55,584 bases of DNA from an uncultured Verrucomicrobiota bacterium (GTDB lineage: Bacteria; Verrucomicrobiota; Verrucomicrobiia; Verrucomicrobiales; Verrucomicrobiaceae): NCBI GenBank assembly GCA_903838675.1, contig CAILZI010000034.1:1-55584 (forward strand), written 5' to 3'. This document shows, in pieces, positions 33,731-41,699 of this stretch. How positions within the stretch are numbered: the first letter of the stretch is position 1; each line of letters opens with the position of its first letter. The notes under the pieces are model-generated. The model worked only from the letters and a program-made list of their open reading frames with translations, was not told the origin of the DNA and did no database searches. Both the position numbers and the translations under genes were made by a program.

Positions 33731-34849
33731 TCAGAGATGTGTGGGACCTTCACCATCGCCACGTAAAAAGTACGCTTTTCCAATGCAAGCTGCATACGGT
33801 TCCCCGACAGCCGCCGCGAGCTTCGGTGAGGCCGCGAGTGCGAAATTGCTTGGGCCCGAAAGCCACCCCGCAGCCTTCAATCCTGTCCGCCAGGCATCAT
33901 GCTGCATGTTGCACACGATGATGTCCGAGCCGCATTCGTCCAAAAAAGACCGCGCCGCCCAACAAATGGCTGTCTCATGACCGGGCAGCGCCATGCCGTC
34001 AATGAGCGAACCCACCCGCATGCTGCCAAAATACTTGTGTCCCCTCATCGCGCGACTGCGGGCCACGAACCAGCCGGTGACTCGCCCCCCCTCTCGCACC
34101 ACCACGAGCCGGTTTTCTCCATCACCACGAGGGTACAGGCGATTCAGGCTTTCCATGCCTCGATCCGCGCACAACGAATAGCCATCGCGTGCCGCCTGCC
34201 ATACCTCATCCGCCCATGCATCGAAGTGCCCCACCTGCTCAAAAGACACTGAAGCCCTGATGCCACCCGCAGCACGGAGAAAACCTTTCACCACGGCAAG
34301 CCCCAACGCGCCAAGCCCCGTTGCAGCAGCCAGATGAGCTGCGAGACGCACCGGCGCCCGCGTTTGGAGCGGCCGTAGATGCCGCAGGAATGGCCCCGCA
34401 CGCAGCGGCAGGTAGAAAAAGGGCACATCATGAACCTGCCAGCCGAGCATTTTCAGTGTCTGCGGCAGCGGACGTACCGCGCCGCCCATACCGAGACAGA
34501 AGGCCAGCGCGTTCCTCTTGAGCGCATCACGCACCAGCGTGAGCCCTAGCAGCTTGAAGGCCGGATGGATGATGCCTTCAGAGAGCGGAAGGTAAAGGGT
34601 GCAAACCTTTTGCAGGCCGTTGCTCGTCCAAAACGGCTGCCATTTCAGGATGTAACCACCGCGCACTTCATCACCATCCACGGCCACGAAGTAATGCTCC
34701 ACAATCTCCTGGCCCGGCTCATCCGGCAGCCAGTGGCTCAGGGTGTGCTCCGGGAAGCGCCACGTCTCGCCAGCAGCAGCGAGGCGAGCATTGAGTCGTT
34801 TCACGGCCTCCACGTGGCCTTCTTCATAGCGGACGATGTTGATAGACAT
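33731..34849 (-). CDS. GNAT-like acyltransferase, putative
   Basis: A 372-aa protein with a GNAT-type first half: RYEEGHVEAVKRLNARL, HYFVAVDGDEVRGGYILKW, FKLLGLTLVRDALKRN and LKMLGWQVHDVPFFYL. A second GNAT-like half (GGRVTGWFVARSRAMRGHKY, ICWAARSFLDECGSDIIV, LKAAGWLSGPSNFAL) completes the tandem architecture. The plan parallels the protein at 17041-18042 beside the other carrier-protein gene. It lies between the deacetylase-like gene (6-bp gap) and FkbH (14-bp gap), so transfer of the FkbH-derived group from the ACP to a sugar amine or hydroxyl is plausible. No direct evidence of the acceptor. Confidence 0.7.
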   Translation of the reverse strand: MSINIVRYEEGHVEAVKRLNARLAAAGETWRFPEHTLSHWLPDEPGQEIVEHYFVAVDGDEVRGGYILKWQPFWTSNGLQKVCTLYLPLSEGIIHPAFKLLGLTLVRDALKRNALAFCLGMGGAVRPLPQTLKMLGWQVHDVPFFYLPLRAGPFLRHLRPLQTRAPVRLAAHLAAATGLGALGLAVVKGFLRAAGGIRASVSFEQVGHFDAWADEVWQAARDGYSLCADRGMESLNRLYPRGDGENRLVVVREGGRVTGWFVARSRAMRGHKYFGSMRVGSLIDGMALPGHETAICWAARSFLDECGSDIIVCNMQHDAWRTGLKAAGWLSGPSNFALAASPKLAAAVGEPYAACIGKAYFLRGDGEGPTHL

Positions 34850-34855
34850 GTTTTG

Positions 34856-35797
34856 TCAGCTTTCCCCATGTCGCAGCTTGTGCCATAGCCAGCGGTTTTC
34901 GAGCGCCGCGCGCTCTCGTGGCGTGAGCACATGTTCACCGCGCTGCGCGGTGATGTGATCGAGCAGAGTGGACACCGGCACAAACCATCCGCCCTTCGCC
35001 GAGAGACGCTCCATGAGCTCACGGAAGCGCGGAGTGACCACGCCGCTTTTGCGGAAAAACTTGCCCAGGTGCGCATACATGATGCACGCGCCTCCTTCGG
35101 CCTCCAGCCGGTCTTGGTTCTCCTCTGAAACCGTGTTGATAAAAGAATCCAACAAACCTCCCTCCGATGAGGCGTACCATTGGTTCACCCAAGGGCGCAA
35201 CGGATCGTGATATGGCATCCACGGGCAGGCACGGAGCGTGTTGATGTCCGGAAACACAAAATTGCGCACATAGCGGATGCGCTCGCGGCACACATCACCC
35301 CAAAAATGCTCATCGCCCTCTACATGGCCAACAAAACGCGACTTGCGCCCGAGGGTTGCCGCCAGATAAACCCAGCGCCGCCAGCCGGTGACTCGATCAG
35401 AGCCCCAATAGAGGTTTTCGCGGCAGCCGGTGTGATTCGCCATCGAGCGCGGCGCATGACCGAAAATCTCCTCGAAGCGACGCAGGCCCTCCAGCGTACG
35501 CCCGCGCTTCGAGTGATGGCAGCACACATTGTGAAATCCGATCTCGAACCCCTCGGCCTGCAGTTGCAGCGCCCAAGTGCGATAATCGTCCTCCTCGCAG
35601 GAAGCGCCCCCCACCACCACCGGCGGCTGCTCGGCTCCCAGAGCCCACACGCTCTTCGTGGTGCGAAAGCCCAGATCACGCAGCATTGCATACACCGGCG
35701 CTGAATTCGCCACCGTCGAGGCGTCAGTGTCGTCAAAGATCGTGAAGGCGAACTTTTTACCCTCGGGCCATTGAATCTGGAGCGGGGCAAAGGTCAT
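34856..35797 (-). CDS. Polysaccharide deacetylase-like (modified NodB) protein
   Basis: A 313-aa protein starting KFAFTIFDDTDASTVA: the Asp pair is kept, but motif 1 reads FDDTD instead of FDDG. IGFHNVCCHHSKRGRT corresponds to motif 2, with His89 and His94 (spacing of five rather than four), and MANHTGCRENLYWGSD follows. The rest, including ACIMYAHLGKFFRKSG, is characteristic of a divergent group in EPS loci. It may deacetylate an intermediate or be a non-hydrolytic relative. Its ATG overlaps the stop of the epimerase gene by 4 bp (ATGA), so the pair is coupled. Confidence 0.75.
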   Translation of the reverse strand: MTFAPLQIQWPEGKKFAFTIFDDTDASTVANSAPVYAMLRDLGFRTTKSVWALGAEQPPVVVGGASCEEDDYRTWALQLQAEGFEIGFHNVCCHHSKRGRTLEGLRRFEEIFGHAPRSMANHTGCRENLYWGSDRVTGWRRWVYLAATLGRKSRFVGHVEGDEHFWGDVCRERIRYVRNFVFPDINTLRACPWMPYHDPLRPWVNQWYASSEGGLLDSFINTVSEENQDRLEAEGGACIMYAHLGKFFRKSGVVTPRFRELMERLSAKGGWFVPVSTLLDHITAQRGEHVLTPRERAALENRWLWHKLRHGES

Positions 35798-36927
35798 GCT
35801 GAGGCGCGGGAGGCGTTGACAAGGCTTTCGGCGATGATACGCCCGGCTGAGCCATCGCCGAAGGGGCTTGGACGACTTGCAAGACTCGCAGTGGCTGCGG
35901 GGTTGCTCAAATAATGCAGCGCACGCTCAAAGATGCGGTCCGCATCTGTGCCAACGAGCTCCGCGAAGCCTGCGTGCACAACCTCGGGCCTTTCGGTGCT
36001 CTCGCGGAGGATGAGCACCGGCTTGCCAAACGAGGGTGCCTCCTCCTGGATTCCACCGGAGTCCGTCAAAATAAGGGAGCTGTGATGCATGCACCATAAC
36101 AGCGGCACATAATCAAGCGGCTCCATGAGCACGATGCGCGGATGACCAGCCAGACGGCTCTTCACCACCTGCTGCACCATCGGATTGGGGTGCACTGGAA
36201 GCACGAGACGCAGGTCATTGACCTCGTTCACCAAGCGGAGGAGCCCTTCACAAATGCACTCAAGCGGCGCACCGAAGGATTCGCGGCGGTGGCAGGTCAC
36301 CAGCGCGAGGCGCAGGCCGTCTTTCAGCTCCGCCGGCAGTGGGGCGGGAGGCTCGGCTGGCAGGCGGTCCTTTACCCAGACCACGGCGTCCACGACGGTG
36401 TTGCCGGTCACAATGTTCGTCTTGTCGTCCACACCCTCTCGGCGCAGATTATCGGCCGAAGCAGTGGTGGGGGGGAAATGCAGGTCAGCGATTCGGCTGA
36501 TAAAGACGCGGTTGATCTCCTCTGGGAAAGGTGAAAAGCGGTCATGTGTACGCAGACCGGCCTCCACGTGTGCCACACGAATACGCCGGTAAAAAGCCGC
36601 CTGTGCTGCAGCAAAGGCCGTAGTCGTATCACCTTGTACGACTACCCAGTCCGGCTTCTGCGCCTCATACAGATTGTCGAGTTCACCCAGCAGTCGTGCG
36701 TTCAGCCATGCTAGCGACTGGCCCTGGCGCATCGTTTCGAGCACATGATCCGGCTCAATCTCGAAAAGCCGCAGCGTGCGCAGCCCCATGTCCAGATGCT
36801 GGCCGGAAAAGCACACCTGACAGTCCACTTCCGCGCGCTCCTGCAAGGCACGGATCACCGGTGCCAGCTTGATCGCCTCGGGTCGCGTGCCCACCACGCA
36901 CATTACTTTGATCTTGTCTGTTCTCAT
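35794..36927 (-). CDS. wecB: UDP-N-acetylglucosamine 2-epimerase (non-hydrolysing)
   Basis: 377 aa. The start MCVVGTRPEAIKLAPVIRAL is the hallmark of WecB/MnaA. Further motifs are QVCFSGQHLDMG, DWVVVQGDTTTAFAAA, AHVEAGLRTHDRFSPFPEE, VTGNTVVDAV, VTCHRRESFG (catalytic His) and LTDSGGIQEEAPSFGKPVLILRESTERPE split by the substrate loop. It makes UDP-ManNAc from UDP-GlcNAc in the cytoplasm, supplying a ManNAc or ManNAcA residue for the EPS. It is second in the eight-gene operon, 23 bp after the methyltransferase stop. The dehydrogenase at 38276 could oxidise UDP-ManNAc but looks more AlgD-like. Confidence 0.95.
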   Translation of the reverse strand: MRTDKIKVMCVVGTRPEAIKLAPVIRALQERAEVDCQVCFSGQHLDMGLRTLRLFEIEPDHVLETMRQGQSLAWLNARLLGELDNLYEAQKPDWVVVQGDTTTAFAAAQAAFYRRIRVAHVEAGLRTHDRFSPFPEEINRVFISRIADLHFPPTTASADNLRREGVDDKTNIVTGNTVVDAVVWVKDRLPAEPPAPLPAELKDGLRLALVTCHRRESFGAPLECICEGLLRLVNEVNDLRLVLPVHPNPMVQQVVKSRLAGHPRIVLMEPLDYVPLLWCMHHSSLILTDSGGIQEEAPSFGKPVLILRESTERPEVVHAGFAELVGTDADRIFERALHYLSNPAATASLASRPSPFGDGSAGRIIAESLVNASRASA

Positions 36928-36950
36928 GTTCGTTTCTCAAAGGCATAGAG

Positions 36951-37778
36951 TCACAGCGGCTTCTGCGCGGCCACGGTGACAGATTGGAAAAGACGGCCAG
37001 CAATGCGTTTGCGCAGCGCCTGTGGTAGAACTCCGGTGATCGACTCCACCAGCAGCCACGCGGCGGTCATGACCGCGCCGCAGCGCCGACCGCCTTTGAT
37101 CGCCCGCATGGTGGAAAAGCCGCACTGTTTCAAATGACGGCGCATGTCCCCCAGTGTCCATTCCTGAAAGTGAAAGCCCACCAGTTCCGTGCCAAAGACC
37201 ACCGAGATGTCATGCGGACCCGAAAATCGGTGCGGCGTGTCGAACACATACCAGCCTCCGGGCTTCAGCAGGCGGAGCACCATGTCAAAGTGGGGACGCA
37301 CATCGTCCGGATGCAGGTGTTCGAGAAACTGGTAGCTGAAGGCCGTGTCCGCGATGCCTGCGGGAAGGTCGAGAGAATAGCCGTCATAGATGACGAGCTC
37401 GAAAGCAGCTGGCGCACGCGCCTTGTCGTCCTCAAGCCGCTGGTCCGAAATGTCCACGCTGATTACGCGAGCCGCACCGGCTGCGCACACGGCATAACCG
37501 AGGCGGCAATCACCCGGTGCGATTTCCACAAGCGTTCCTCCCGGCTTCAAAAAAGGCCGGAGCAAGTTCATCTGTCCTTCCACCTTCTGAAGGCTCTCCT
37601 GAGGCGATTCGCGCCGGGTGAGGCGCGGATGGTCGGTCACGCGCTCAAAAAGTTCTTGATAGAGCTTTTGAAACAACGCCGACCGCTCCTCGCGGGTGCT
37701 CGCACGCAATTTTGCAGCGAGCTCCTTTTCCACTTCATAGTGGTGGCGCAGACGTTCGAGGCTACGGGGCTGGCTCAT
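36951..37778 (-). CDS. Class I SAM-dependent methyltransferase
   Basis: 275 aa. It has a long charged N-terminus (LERLRHHYEVEKELAAKLR) and motif I LVEIAPGDCRLGYAVCAAGA. VISVDISDQRLED marks strand 2, FSYQFLEHLHPDDVRPHFDM follows, and LRLLKPGGWYVFDTPHRFSGP completes the Methyltransf_11-like core. The tail has a hydrophobic segment (VMTAAWLLVESITG). It is the first gene of the minus-strand operon leading to wecB, the FkbH gene and the acyltransferase. The promoter should lie in 37779-38275, shared with the divergent dehydrogenase. Confidence 0.85.
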   Translation of the reverse strand: MSQPRSLERLRHHYEVEKELAAKLRASTREERSALFQKLYQELFERVTDHPRLTRRESPQESLQKVEGQMNLLRPFLKPGGTLVEIAPGDCRLGYAVCAAGAARVISVDISDQRLEDDKARAPAAFELVIYDGYSLDLPAGIADTAFSYQFLEHLHPDDVRPHFDMVLRLLKPGGWYVFDTPHRFSGPHDISVVFGTELVGFHFQEWTLGDMRRHLKQCGFSTMRAIKGGRRCGAVMTAAWLLVESITGVLPQALRKRIAGRLFQSVTVAAQKPL

Positions 37779-38275
37779 TTGGTGTGGTAGGGAGAGTGGG
37801 GCTCACAAAGTACATCCTGCCATGCTGCCGCCCTTGGTGGACGGCCAGCGACCAGCCCCCAAAGAAGCGCGTCATGGTTCGAATTTTCTTCTTCAAAGTG
37901 TAGCAATCCTGTTAGCAGTCGCTTGTGGGTTTTCCAAGTGACTTGTTTGATGCTATCATCAAAAAAATGCTGTGAATTTTGTTTCCCCTCTTTATTTTAC
38001 TAAGGTCTCGACATCGCTATGGGACCGCCCGCTTTGCGATCAAAGCGATACGACGTTTCGACTGGGCTTGCGCCGCCTCCGCGTGCAGTGGCCTTGAAAT
38101 GCCCGGCCGCCGCCCAAAGCAGCATGTCTGTTTGCGGCCACAGCCAAGACTGCAGATCATTTAAAGCTTCAAAAAGTTCCCATGATGCCCATTGCCAAGA
38201 AATAGACTTCTTTTCTTTTTGTCGTCGGTGTGGATCGTGCCAGTCTAAAGACCTTTTCAGCATCCTTTTTATCTC
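37779..38275. other. Divergent control region of the FkbH operon and dehydrogenase gene, with one uncertain ORF
   Basis: About 500 bp, AT-rich around 37880-38000, between divergent starts, so promoters for both directions must lie here; no -10/-35 pair could be assigned with confidence. A minus-strand frame at 38000-38263 could encode an 87-aa Trp-rich peptide (SWQWASWELFEALNDLQSWL). Its composition looks protein-like, but I know no family and the frame may be chance. Confidence 0.35.
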
Positions 38276-39577
38276 GTGAACATCTCAGTATTCGGACTTG
38301 GCTATGTGGGCGCCGTCACCTCAGGCTGCCTTTCTCAAATCGGGCATCAAATCATTGGCGTCGATGTACACGAGCCCAAGGTCCGCGCCTTTAATGAGGG
38401 CCGCTCGCCAATCGTGGAACCAGAGCTGGATGCCATGCTGCAAAGCGCGTGCAGGGATGGCCACTTGCGCGCCACTACGGATGCAGCCGAGGCTGTGGCC
38501 GCCTCTGCAATCAGCATCATCTGCGTGGGCACGCCATCTCTGCCATCCGGCAGCCTCGATCTCGGATATGTCACGCATGTAACTCAGCAGATCGCCGATG
38601 CATTGCGCCAGCAGGCAAAGAATCACATTGTCATCTTCCGCAGCACGATGCTGCCAGGCAGCACGCGGAAGATCGTGACCGCTCAGTTTGCGGATCTGCT
38701 GAAAAGCGGCAGGCTCCAAGTTTTTTACTGCCCCGAGTTCCTGCGTGAAGGCACCGCCGTGGCGGACTTCCGTGAGCCTTCGCTGGCCGTCTTGGGCACG
38801 GAAGATGGCTGTACACCCGCATGCACCGAGGTGATGTCCCTCTTCGGCGGCACTCCCTCTGTATTGCGCTGGGAAGGCGCGGAAATGATCAAATATTCCT
38901 GCAACTACTTTCACGCCCTCAAGGTTGGCTTTGCAAACGAGATTGGCCGCCTGGCAAAACATCTGGACGAGGACGCACTTCGAGTGATGGACGTGGTCTG
39001 TCAGGATACAAGGCTGAACATCTCCCGCTACTACATGCGTCCTGGTGCGCCGTTTGGCGGTTCCTGCCTGCCAAAGGATGTCTCCGCACTGCGCTCATTT
39101 GCCCGCCAGCAGGGTTTAAACCTCCCATTGCTCGAAAACACCCAGGCCACGAACGATGCACACCAGCAAAAATTCGTGCAGCTCATCGAAAAGAGCGGAA
39201 AACGCCGTATCGGCTTCATTGGCCTGGCCTTCAAGGCGGACACTGACGACCTCCGCGGCAGCCCGCTCGTGGCTGCTGCAGAGACGCTGATCGGCCGCGG
39301 CCATACCGTGAGCATTTACGATCCACAGATCAATCTCTCCCGCCTCATCGGCTCCAATGAGCAGCAGATCCAGCTCCGCATGCCGCATCTGGCACAATTG
39401 CTCAAACACAGCGCAAATGAGGTGATCGAAGCCAGCGATGTGCTCGTCGTCTCCCAGAAGAGCGTGCCTGCTGCCACCTTTCAGGCCTGCGTCCGTGCTG
39501 ATCAGGTCATCATCGATTTGAATGGATGGGAGCCGCTAAAATCCCTTCCATGCCACTATGAAGGCCTCTGCTGGTGA
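38276..39577 (+). CDS. UDP-glucose/GDP-mannose 6-dehydrogenase family
   Basis: 433 aa from a GTG at 38276, which opens straight into NISVFGLGYVGAVTSG (NAD-binding GxGxxG). Further motifs are IICVGTPSLPSGSLDLGYV, FRSTMLPGSTRK, YCPEFLREGTAVADF, KYSCNYFHALKVGFANE and the catalytic Cys in GAPFGGSCLPKDVSAL. The SCLPKDV form is closer to AlgD (GDP-mannose) than to Ugd, whose usual form is SCFPKDT, but substrate choice cannot be settled by eye. It oxidises C6 of a nucleotide sugar to a uronate, giving the polymer negative charge. It overlaps the convergent GT at the 3' end by 22 bp. Confidence 0.93.
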   Translation: MNISVFGLGYVGAVTSGCLSQIGHQIIGVDVHEPKVRAFNEGRSPIVEPELDAMLQSACRDGHLRATTDAAEAVAASAISIICVGTPSLPSGSLDLGYVTHVTQQIADALRQQAKNHIVIFRSTMLPGSTRKIVTAQFADLLKSGRLQVFYCPEFLREGTAVADFREPSLAVLGTEDGCTPACTEVMSLFGGTPSVLRWEGAEMIKYSCNYFHALKVGFANEIGRLAKHLDEDALRVMDVVCQDTRLNISRYYMRPGAPFGGSCLPKDVSALRSFARQQGLNLPLLENTQATNDAHQQKFVQLIEKSGKRRIGFIGLAFKADTDDLRGSPLVAAAETLIGRGHTVSIYDPQINLSRLIGSNEQQIQLRMPHLAQLLKHSANEVIEASDVLVVSQKSVPAATFQACVRADQVIIDLNGWEPLKSLPCHYEGLCW

Positions 39578-40785
39578 TCTGTTTCTGTTACTTTTCCGCA
39601 CAGCTCCAAGAATTTCCCGGCGGCAAAGCGCCAGCTAAAGCGCTGCTCCATCAATTCGCGGGCACGGTGGGCCATCGCAGCCGCAGCAGAGGCATTTGAG
39701 AGCAGCTTCAGCGCGCCTTCGGCAAAAGCCGCCGCGTCATCTGCAATCTCGATCTCGTCACCATGTCGAACGGGCAGCCCCTCCGCGCCGATGGTGGTGG
39801 AGAGCACTGGCACGCCCATCGCCATCGCCTCGAAAATTTTAATCCGTGTGCCGCCACCGGCCAGCAGCGGTACGGCGATCATGCGACACTCGTGCACGTG
39901 AGGTTCCACCTCCGGCACCGTACCCGTCACTTCAATGGCGGCATCAGCCGCAAGTGCCCGGATCGAGGCCGGCGGATTCCGCCCAATGATCTTCACACGC
40001 ACCTCCGGCAGGCGTTCACGCAGCTTCGGCAGCACCTCACGGGCAAACCACAGCACTCCTTCAATGTTCGGCATCCAGTCCATCGAGCCCAAAAAGCCGA
40101 TCACCGGCGCCGCTGCGAGCAATACAGGCGGCTTGAAAGCATCCACATCCACGCCCGTGGGCACATCACCAAGTACGCGGCGCAGTTGATACTGCCCGCA
40201 GCAGAAGGCGCTATCCTCCGGTGATACGGTGACGATGCCATCAAAACACTCTGACAACTTCTTCTCCGCCTCCAACATTCGGTGGTATTGCGAGGACAAA
40301 TAAGCTCGCTTCACCGGATTTCCCGCCGTCTCCGCCAGTCGTTTCCAGATCTGCGATTCGATGTTGTGCTGGAACAACACCACCGGGCAAGGCAGCCGCA
40401 AACCGTCGAAATTCGGCGCGGGTGTGAGAAAATCACAAACGATAACATCAGCCTCTTCGGCATGCTTTGCGATGCTCTCACGCCACGCGGCGCATTGGTA
40501 ACGTTCGAGCACGTATGGATTCCGCGAAATGATCAGGTTGCGAAGCAGGTCGAGGAAGAAGGCCGGGCTGCCCTTCGCGGCCTCGCGATGCTCTATCCAC
40601 GTCTTCCGCGTGGCGTAGCAGTCTTCTTGTTCCTCGGCGCTGATGATCACATCGGGGGTTTTCAGCGCCAGGTAGTGAAGTTCGTGCCCGGCGCGCACGA
40701 TTTCGCGCAGCATGGCCCAGGTACGTTTCCGGCCCCCGGTGTCCGTAGGGAATAGTGTGCCGTATTTGACCCAGAGAATGCGCAT
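39556..40785 (-). CDS. Glycosyltransferase family 4 (GT-B)
   Basis: 409 aa from the ATG at 40785 (another ATG at 40797). N-terminal pattern RILWVKYGTLFPTDTGGRKR with the glycine-rich nucleotide loop, then HELHYLALKTPD. Donor domain: VIGFLGSMDWMPNIEGVLWF, VKIIGRNPPASI, VTGTVPEVEPHVHECRMI, and PLLAGGGTRIKIFEAMAMGV with the GT4-type glutamate. This order and the FLGSMDW strand match GTs annotated as PEP-CTERM/EpsH1-associated (TIGR03087). It would add a sugar to the repeat unit. The 3' end overlaps the dehydrogenase gene, so the two are antisense over 22 bp. Confidence 0.9.
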   Translation of the reverse strand: MRILWVKYGTLFPTDTGGRKRTWAMLREIVRAGHELHYLALKTPDVIISAEEQEDCYATRKTWIEHREAAKGSPAFFLDLLRNLIISRNPYVLERYQCAAWRESIAKHAEEADVIVCDFLTPAPNFDGLRLPCPVVLFQHNIESQIWKRLAETAGNPVKRAYLSSQYHRMLEAEKKLSECFDGIVTVSPEDSAFCCGQYQLRRVLGDVPTGVDVDAFKPPVLLAAAPVIGFLGSMDWMPNIEGVLWFAREVLPKLRERLPEVRVKIIGRNPPASIRALAADAAIEVTGTVPEVEPHVHECRMIAVPLLAGGGTRIKIFEAMAMGVPVLSTTIGAEGLPVRHGDEIEIADDAAAFAEGALKLLSNASAAAAMAHRARELMEQRFSWRFAAGKFLELCGKVTETDHQQRPS

Positions 40786-40883
40786 TAGGAGCGCCATGTT
40801 TAGCGTCTCGGACGGATGAGGCTAGCTATTTTTAAGACAACCGTGTTTGCGCTTAAGCCCGCCCCATGCAAAGGAGGAGTTGC

Positions 40884-41699
40884 ATGAAAGACCTCGTCAA
40901 CAATCGCAAGCGCATGACTCTCGGCACGAAGTTCCGGCTGGTCGGCCTCACGCTGAAAGAAAACGGCCTGCTCTATACGATGCTGCTCGGCATCTATTAC
41001 GGCGGCAGCAGCGTTGCGAACAGTGCATTCGATGCCATGCAGCGCCTGCGCAAGAGTAGCGGCCTCCCGGGCCTCAACAGCCGAGGTCTAAATGCTGAAA
41101 TCTGGGACAACTGGGACTGGCAGGCCGGTGGTGATGAGTGGACCCCCTCAAACGACTGGAAGACTTCTCTTGTGGCGCAGGTGCTGAAGCCTCGTGTCCC
41201 TTCAGGCAGCGTCGTGGTGGAGATCGGCCCAGGTGCCGGTCGCTGGACGGAACATCTCATCCCCATCGCCTCGAACTACACCGGTATCGACATCTCCAAG
41301 ACCTGCGTCGAGGTCTGCAGCAAGCGCTTTGCTGCGGACGCGTCCAAGGCGGCCTTCCGCGTGAACGCAGGCAACAATCTTCCCGGCGTCGCGGACGCCT
41401 CCACCGACATCATCTGGTCCTTCGATGTTTTTGTGCACATCAACCTCGTGGACATCGGTGCCTACCTCGAAGAGTTCAAACGCGTGCTGCGCTCCGGCGG
41501 TCGCGCCATCATTCATCATGGCACCACCGCAGGCCATGGCGGTGGCTGGCGCAGTGATGCGACGACGGCGGAATTAAACGCGCTTATCGCCAGCAAAGGA
41601 CTTCGTGTGGCCGAACAGTTCAGCGACTGGCAAGACGGATCCACACGTCACGAAGTAGGCCTCTACCAAGATCAGGTCACGGTCATCGAGAAGCCTTGA
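40884..41699 (+). CDS. SAM-dependent methyltransferase
   Basis: 271 aa. The start ATG at 40884 is preceded by a strong Shine-Dalgarno site AAGGAGGAG at 40871-40879 (spacing about 4), one of the few in the window, which decides the start. Core motifs are VVVEIGPGAGRWTEHLIPIA, YTGIDISKTCVEVCSKRF, FRVNAGNNLPGVADASTDII, FDVFVHINLVDIGAYLEEF and RVLRSGGRAIIHHGT. A cytosolic class I methyltransferase with an N-terminal helical extension of about 60 residues. It probably methylates a sugar or carrier-linked group. Convergent with the GT at 41683, with a 17-bp 3' overlap. Confidence 0.88.
   Translation: MKDLVNNRKRMTLGTKFRLVGLTLKENGLLYTMLLGIYYGGSSVANSAFDAMQRLRKSSGLPGLNSRGLNAEIWDNWDWQAGGDEWTPSNDWKTSLVAQVLKPRVPSGSVVVEIGPGAGRWTEHLIPIASNYTGIDISKTCVEVCSKRFAADASKAAFRVNAGNNLPGVADASTDIIWSFDVFVHINLVDIGAYLEEFKRVLRSGGRAIIHHGTTAGHGGGWRSDATTAELNALIASKGLRVAEQFSDWQDGSTRHEVGLYQDQVTVIEKP

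Noticed and set aside
36469..36475. G7 run inside wecB as a phase-variation tract
   Set aside because: Seven bases is short for slippage-driven switching, and the gene is in frame with normal motifs on both sides.
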